Assembly: GCA_964456095.1 (NCBI GenBank)
Contig: CAYVZF010000056.1
Location: forward strand, 1-8,904
DNA from: CANRPC01 sp964456095
Lineage (GTDB): Bacteria; Bacillota_I; Bacilli_A; RFN20; CAG-449
Reading direction: 5' to 3'
Length of the DNA stretch: 8,904 nucleotides
Of the stretch, positions 6,244 to 8,904 are shown in pieces. The notes below the pieces were generated by a model. It searched no databases. It was not told the DNA's origin and saw only the letters and a program-made list of their open reading frames with translations. The position numbers were made by a program, and so were the translations under genes. Each line of letters begins with the position of its first letter. Positions within the stretch are counted from its first letter, which is position 1.

Positions 6244-6252
6244 ATTTTAGCA
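6244..6252 (-). promoter_or_regulatory. Possible extended -10 promoter for the HPt gene
   Basis: The minus strand reads TGCTAAAAT, an extended -10-like element (TGnTAtAAT). No good -35 is visible 17 nt upstream. Transcription would begin at about 6237, on the ribosome binding site, giving a very short leader. This is a weak prediction. Confidence 0.2.
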
Positions 6253-6304
6253 ATTAATATTTTTTTTATAAAAACAATTTATACGACATATTTCACTTTT
6301 TTTT

Positions 6305-6319
6305 AACAAATTTTTTGTT
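6305..6319. repeat. Short inverted repeat between the HPt gene and the peptide operon
   Basis: AACAAA (6305-6310) and TTTGTT (6314-6319) form a perfect 6-bp inverted repeat with a 3-base centre, in the 127-bp divergent intergenic region. It could be an operator for either gene. In such AT-rich sequence it could also be chance; no promoter pair stands out beside it. Confidence 0.25.
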
Positions 6320-6338
6320 TTTAAGTAATTGTATTATC

Positions 6339-6345
6339 AAGGAGG
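6339..6345 (+). promoter_or_regulatory. Strong ribosome binding site of the double-glycine peptide gene
   Basis: AAGGAGG, a full-strength Shine-Dalgarno sequence, lies 8 nt before the ATG at 6354. It decides the start: an in-frame ATT/ATG-like extension back to 6315 would add 13 residues before the leader and has no such site. Confidence 0.8.
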
Positions 6346-6353
6346 AAATAAAA

Positions 6354-6539
6354 ATGAAATATGAAATCTTAAATGATTCAGAAATGGAATTAATTAAAGG
6401 AGGTGAAGCGATTTCTATTGCAGCGGTTATGGCTGTTTTAGCCGCGGCAGTTGTTGCAGTTGTAGTTTATAGACTATTTATGTCTAGTTCTGGAAGTACA
6501 ACATTCCCAGGAGGATTCAAATTTATCTGGAATGATTAA
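6354..6539 (+). CDS. Double-glycine-leader peptide precursor (bacteriocin- or pheromone-like)
   Basis: This 61-residue precursor starts MKYEILNDSEMELIKGG. Counting back from the GG, it has L-12, E-8, M-7, I-4 and G-2 G-1, matching the known LSxxELxxIxGG leader cut by C39-peptidase ABC exporters. Cleavage would release a 44-residue core. The core has a very hydrophobic Ala/Val helix (about residues 19-38, AAVMAVLAAAVVAVVVY), then a Ser-rich turn, and ends in FPGGFKFIWND. There is no cysteine, so no disulfide or lanthionine. It could be a class II bacteriocin, a signalling peptide or another exported peptide; I do not recognise the core. No transporter or immunity gene is seen. radC follows after one base, so the peptide probably leads an operon. 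Confidence 0.75.
   Translation: MKYEILNDSEMELIKGGEAISIAAVMAVLAAAVVAVVVYRLFMSSSGSTTFPGGFKFIWND
6509..6514 (+). promoter_or_regulatory. AGGAGG inside the peptide gene, ahead of radC
   Basis: AGGAGG is present within the codons for the Pro-Gly-Gly near the peptide C terminus. It lies 17 nt before the first possible radC ATG (6532) and 26 nt before the second (6541), too far for normal use. It may only reflect the Gly-Gly coding, so radC more likely relies on ribosomes finishing the peptide. Confidence 0.3.
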
Positions 6540-6540
6540 A

Positions 6541-7236
6541 ATGAAAGATATTCCTATTACTTTAAGGCCGAGAGAACTTGCTAGTAAAATAGGAATAAAA
6601 TCTTTATCTGATGCAGAGATATTAGCAATTTTAGTTAATACAGGAACTAAAAATAAATCTGCATTAGATATATCTTATGATTTATTAAGAAGATTTGGAT
6701 CTATAGAAGGTTTATCACTCGCTTCGGTAGAGGATTTAATTAAAATTGATGGCATTAAACAGGTTAAAGCAATTAAACTTCTTGCCTCATTTGAATTAAT
6801 TCGTAGATATGAAAAAGAATTATTAAAACCTAAAATAAGAATAGATAATGTGTATAAAGCATTAAAACTTTTACTTCCAAAATGTTTAGGCGTTAAACAA
6901 GAAACATTATTCTTAATTATTTTAGATGATGACTTTGGCTTTATTAGATTAGTTCAACTATATGTTGGAACAAGTTATGAAATACAATTAAGCCCAAAAG
7001 AAATATTACAAGAAATAGTAAAATCTAATGCCTCTAAAGTATATATAGCTCACAATCACCCATCAAATAATGTTAAACCTTCGAAAGCTGATAATGAATC
7101 AACGAGAATGATTTCGCTTTTATTAGAATCTTTTTCCATTGAAATAATTGATTCTTTAATTATTGGTAATTGCGAAACTTATTCAATATTAACTGATTCA
7201 ATTATTAAAAATGAATTAATCATTAAATCAAAATGA
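6541..7236 (+). CDS. radC: RadC/YicR-family JAMM-domain protein
   Basis: This 231-residue protein has the full length of the RadC (UPF0758) family. The N terminus KDIPITLRPRE is the family signature, followed by SLSDAEILAILVNTGTK. A helix-hairpin-helix lies near 60-86 (LIKIDGIKQVKAIKLLASFE). The C-terminal JAMM/MPN+ metal site is complete: HNHPSNNVKPSKAD with His171, His173, Ser181 and Asp184; Glu121 (QETLF) or a neighbour would supply the acid. RadC was once linked to DNA repair, but its reaction is not established. The start may be 6541 (weak TGGA at 6528-6531, one base after the peptide stop) or 6532, which would overlap the peptide gene by 8 nt. Its place behind a double-glycine peptide is unusual. 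Confidence 0.88.
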   Translation: MKDIPITLRPRELASKIGIKSLSDAEILAILVNTGTKNKSALDISYDLLRRFGSIEGLSLASVEDLIKIDGIKQVKAIKLLASFELIRRYEKELLKPKIRIDNVYKALKLLLPKCLGVKQETLFLIILDDDFGFIRLVQLYVGTSYEIQLSPKEILQEIVKSNASKVYIAHNHPSNNVKPSKADNESTRMISLLLESFSIEIIDSLIIGNCETYSILTDSIIKNELIIKSK

Positions 7237-7248
7237 AAGGAAGAATTT

Positions 7249-8112
7249 ATGAAGTTTAAATTAACAAAATTATCAATGACAACAATTTTAGTTGTCTCTT
7301 GCTCGATAGGATTAATCACTTTTAAAAAGTATTTTTCAAATGGAGAAAGTGAGTCCTCCTATAGTAGTAATGAAACAGGCGAACCGATATTTAAATTTGA
7401 AAGAAAAGAAATTAAGATGAAAAATGTTGGAGATACTTGTACTTTAAATGTAGTTATTAATGAAGATGCAACATATAAGACTTGTACTTTTGTTGTTGGA
7501 GATGAAAGTTCTCTTGAAATTGTTAAAAAAAACGCGACTAGTATTACATTAAAAAAAGTTAAAAAATTTGAAGACTATATTGTTATTAAGGCTATATCTA
7601 ATGATCCATTTACTAAATTAGAAGATGAATGTAAAATTAGAAGCTATAATAATTTAAATAATTTATTTAGTTTTGGATTAAGAGATGTTACAGATGCAAG
7701 TGGTCAAACCTCTTACAAATCACTTGTTCAAATATGTGATGAAGATGCAATTATTTTAAAGAAAGGTCTTAAATACACTGCAGGACTTATTATTGAAACA
7801 GATTTCTCATATTTAAATGGTGAAACTATGTATGAAGGAGATACATATGTTTATATTGAAGATAATGAAATGGATTTATTAAAAACTTCACTTGCTAGTG
7901 TATTTAATAATGAAATAATCTATTTCGAACAAAATTTATATGAATTTGAAGCAAATCAAGTATATTTTTCATTTATTTATGAAAATGAAATTTCTTTTAA
8001 TGAATCTACTATAAGAACAATAACAGTAAATGATAAAAAACTAGATATTGTATTTACAAAATATGTTGCTAATACATCGTTTAGTTTTAATGAAAATAGT
8101 TCAGTAATTTAG
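7249..8112 (+). CDS. Exported or membrane-anchored protein with Big2-like domain (paralog 1)
   Basis: I do not recognise this 287-residue protein by name. A basic start (MKFKLTKLS) and hydrophobic stretch (10-25) indicate a signal peptide or single N-terminal anchor. VVSC (15-18) resembles a lipobox, but more hydrophobic residues follow the Cys, so a lipoprotein is doubtful. Residues about 50-122 resemble a bacterial Ig-like (Big2) beta domain: VGDTCTLNVVINEDAT, then ITLKKVKKFEDYIVIKAIS and NDPF. The remaining ~165 residues are acidic and unassigned. The next gene encodes a clear paralog with NEDAT, SNDPF and FIYE.EISF at equivalent places. It starts 12 nt after radC with AAAGGAAG at 7236-7243, so it is probably co-transcribed. 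Confidence 0.8.
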   Translation: MKFKLTKLSMTTILVVSCSIGLITFKKYFSNGESESSYSSNETGEPIFKFERKEIKMKNVGDTCTLNVVINEDATYKTCTFVVGDESSLEIVKKNATSITLKKVKKFEDYIVIKAISNDPFTKLEDECKIRSYNNLNNLFSFGLRDVTDASGQTSYKSLVQICDEDAIILKKGLKYTAGLIIETDFSYLNGETMYEGDTYVYIEDNEMDLLKTSLASVFNNEIIYFEQNLYEFEANQVYFSFIYENEISFNESTIRTITVNDKKLDIVFTKYVANTSFSFNENSSVI

Positions 8113-8121
8113 GAGGAAAAA

Positions 8122-8904
8122 ATGAACAAAAATAAATTAATAGTTTTATCAGTAAGTGCAGTATCGGTAGTAACATGTGCTTTAATTGGACTTATTCCAA
8201 CAAAAAATAATAATGATAATAAAGATTATGATATGGTTATTTCAACATCAAATGAAAATAATGATTTTAATTTGAACGCTACTGAAATAAAATTAAAAGA
8301 TATTGGTGATACATTTATTTTATCTGCAACTCTTAATGAAGATGCAACATTTAAGAAAGTGATATTTACTTCTAGTGATGAAGAAGCTATATCAATCACA
8401 CCTTATGGAGATAGTTCATGTAAATTAACAAAATTAAAAGATTTCTTCGATTATGTTGAAATAACTGCCGTATCTAATGACCCATTTGTTGATGTTGAAG
8501 CAACATGTTTAGTTAGATGCTATAATAAAATGATTAATATAAACGGAGATTTATCTTGGACTGCAGAATATAATGGACAAACATTTAAAAGTGAAAAAGA
8601 TGATACATTTTATTTAATTAAAGGTGCTAAATATGAATGTGTATGGCCTACTTATTCTACTTTTTCTCAAATGTATTCAGATGATCATCCTGATACTTAT
8701 TATGACATTGAAGATCAAGATTTTGAAGCGTTAAAACAAATGACACAAGGTATATGGGGAGAAAATGAAATAATTAGTTTTACTCAATATTTTGATGAGG
8801 GATTAAATATGATTGAATATTCTTTTATTTATGAACATGAGATTTCTTTTGTGCCAGGAGAATATAATAATTATTATTTATCAGATGATTTATGTCGTCA
8901 ATTA
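8122..8904 (+). CDS. Exported or membrane-anchored protein with Big2-like domain (paralog 2, 3' end beyond window)
   Basis: An open frame of 261 codons runs to the window edge without a stop, so the gene is partial at its 3' end. It starts ATG at 8122 with AGGAGG at 8111-8116, which overlaps the stop of the previous gene. The N terminus MNKNKLIVLSVSAVSVV is a signal peptide or anchor (about 6-25); Thr before Cys19 argues against a lipobox. The Big2-like region (about 52-122) reads IGDTFILSATLNEDATFK, FTSSDEEAISI, LTKLKDFFDYVEITAVSNDP. Cys129 aligns with Cys128 of the upstream paralog. FIYEHEISF also matches it, so homology spans the length, though the middle (about 140-215) differs and is Asp/Tyr-rich. 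Function is unknown; cell-surface location is inferred. Confidence 0.8.
   Translation, partial: MNKNKLIVLSVSAVSVVTCALIGLIPTKNNNDNKDYDMVISTSNENNDFNLNATEIKLKDIGDTFILSATLNEDATFKKVIFTSSDEEAISITPYGDSSCKLTKLKDFFDYVEITAVSNDPFVDVEATCLVRCYNKMININGDLSWTAEYNGQTFKSEKDDTFYLIKGAKYECVWPTYSTFSQMYSDDHPDTYYDIEDQDFEALKQMTQGIWGENEIISFTQYFDEGLNMIEYSFIYEHEISFVPGEYNNYYLSDDLCRQL

Noticed and set aside
6315..6353. N-terminal extension of the peptide precursor from 6315
   Set aside because: The strong AAGGAGG would then be inside the coding region, and the double-glycine leader has its normal length only from the ATG at 6354.
7291..7305. VVSC as a lipobox in the first Big2-like protein
   Set aside because: The Cys is followed by more hydrophobic residues (SIGLITF) and then lysines, unlike a mature lipoprotein N terminus. 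The paralog has Thr before its Cys.

Overview
The window looks like chromosomal DNA from an endospore-forming, very low-GC Firmicute. The whole window is strongly AT-rich by eye. TGA is used as a normal stop (spoIIAA, spoVAEB, spoVAF, radC) and Trp is TGG, so the standard bacterial code applies rather than the Mollicutes code. An uncultured gut Bacilli/Erysipelotrichia-like lineage would fit, but that placement is inference.

Region 1 (1-4855) is a sporulation block on the + strand. It holds spoIIAA (anti-anti-sigma), spoIIAB (anti-sigma kinase) and sigF, followed almost without a gap by spoVAC, spoVAD, spoVAEB and spoVAF. The first three genes control forespore-specific transcription by partner switching. 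The spoVA genes encode the forespore/spore membrane machinery that moves dipicolinic acid (DPA), plus a GerA-family protein. The spoIIA-spoVA order is the one known from Bacillus, but spoVAA, spoVAB and spoVAEA are absent here. Upstream of spoIIAA is an unusually GC-rich patch with elements repeating every 10 bp (candidate Spo0A-type operator). A sigma-G-like promoter sits at the 3' end of sigF, just before spoVAC.

Region 2 (4876-5868) is a thiamine-uptake unit: a TPP riboswitch, a terminator whose 5' arm can pair with the riboswitch P1 strand, and thiT (ECF transporter S component) with an unusual C-terminal membrane extension.

Region 3 (5870-6226) is a single minus-strand gene for a stand-alone histidine phosphotransfer (HPt) domain protein, tail-to-tail with thiT.

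Region 4 (6354-8904) is a + strand accessory cluster. It holds a 61-residue peptide with a textbook double-glycine leader, a RadC/JAMM-family gene starting at the peptide stop codon, and two tandem paralogous exported proteins with a Big2-like beta domain; the second runs off the window. The gene order is tight (0-12 nt gaps), so co-transcription is likely. No peptide exporter, maturase or immunity gene is visible. This cluster is the least explained part of the window.

No tRNA, rRNA, CRISPR array or insertion sequence was found, and there is no gene-free stretch above 300 bases.
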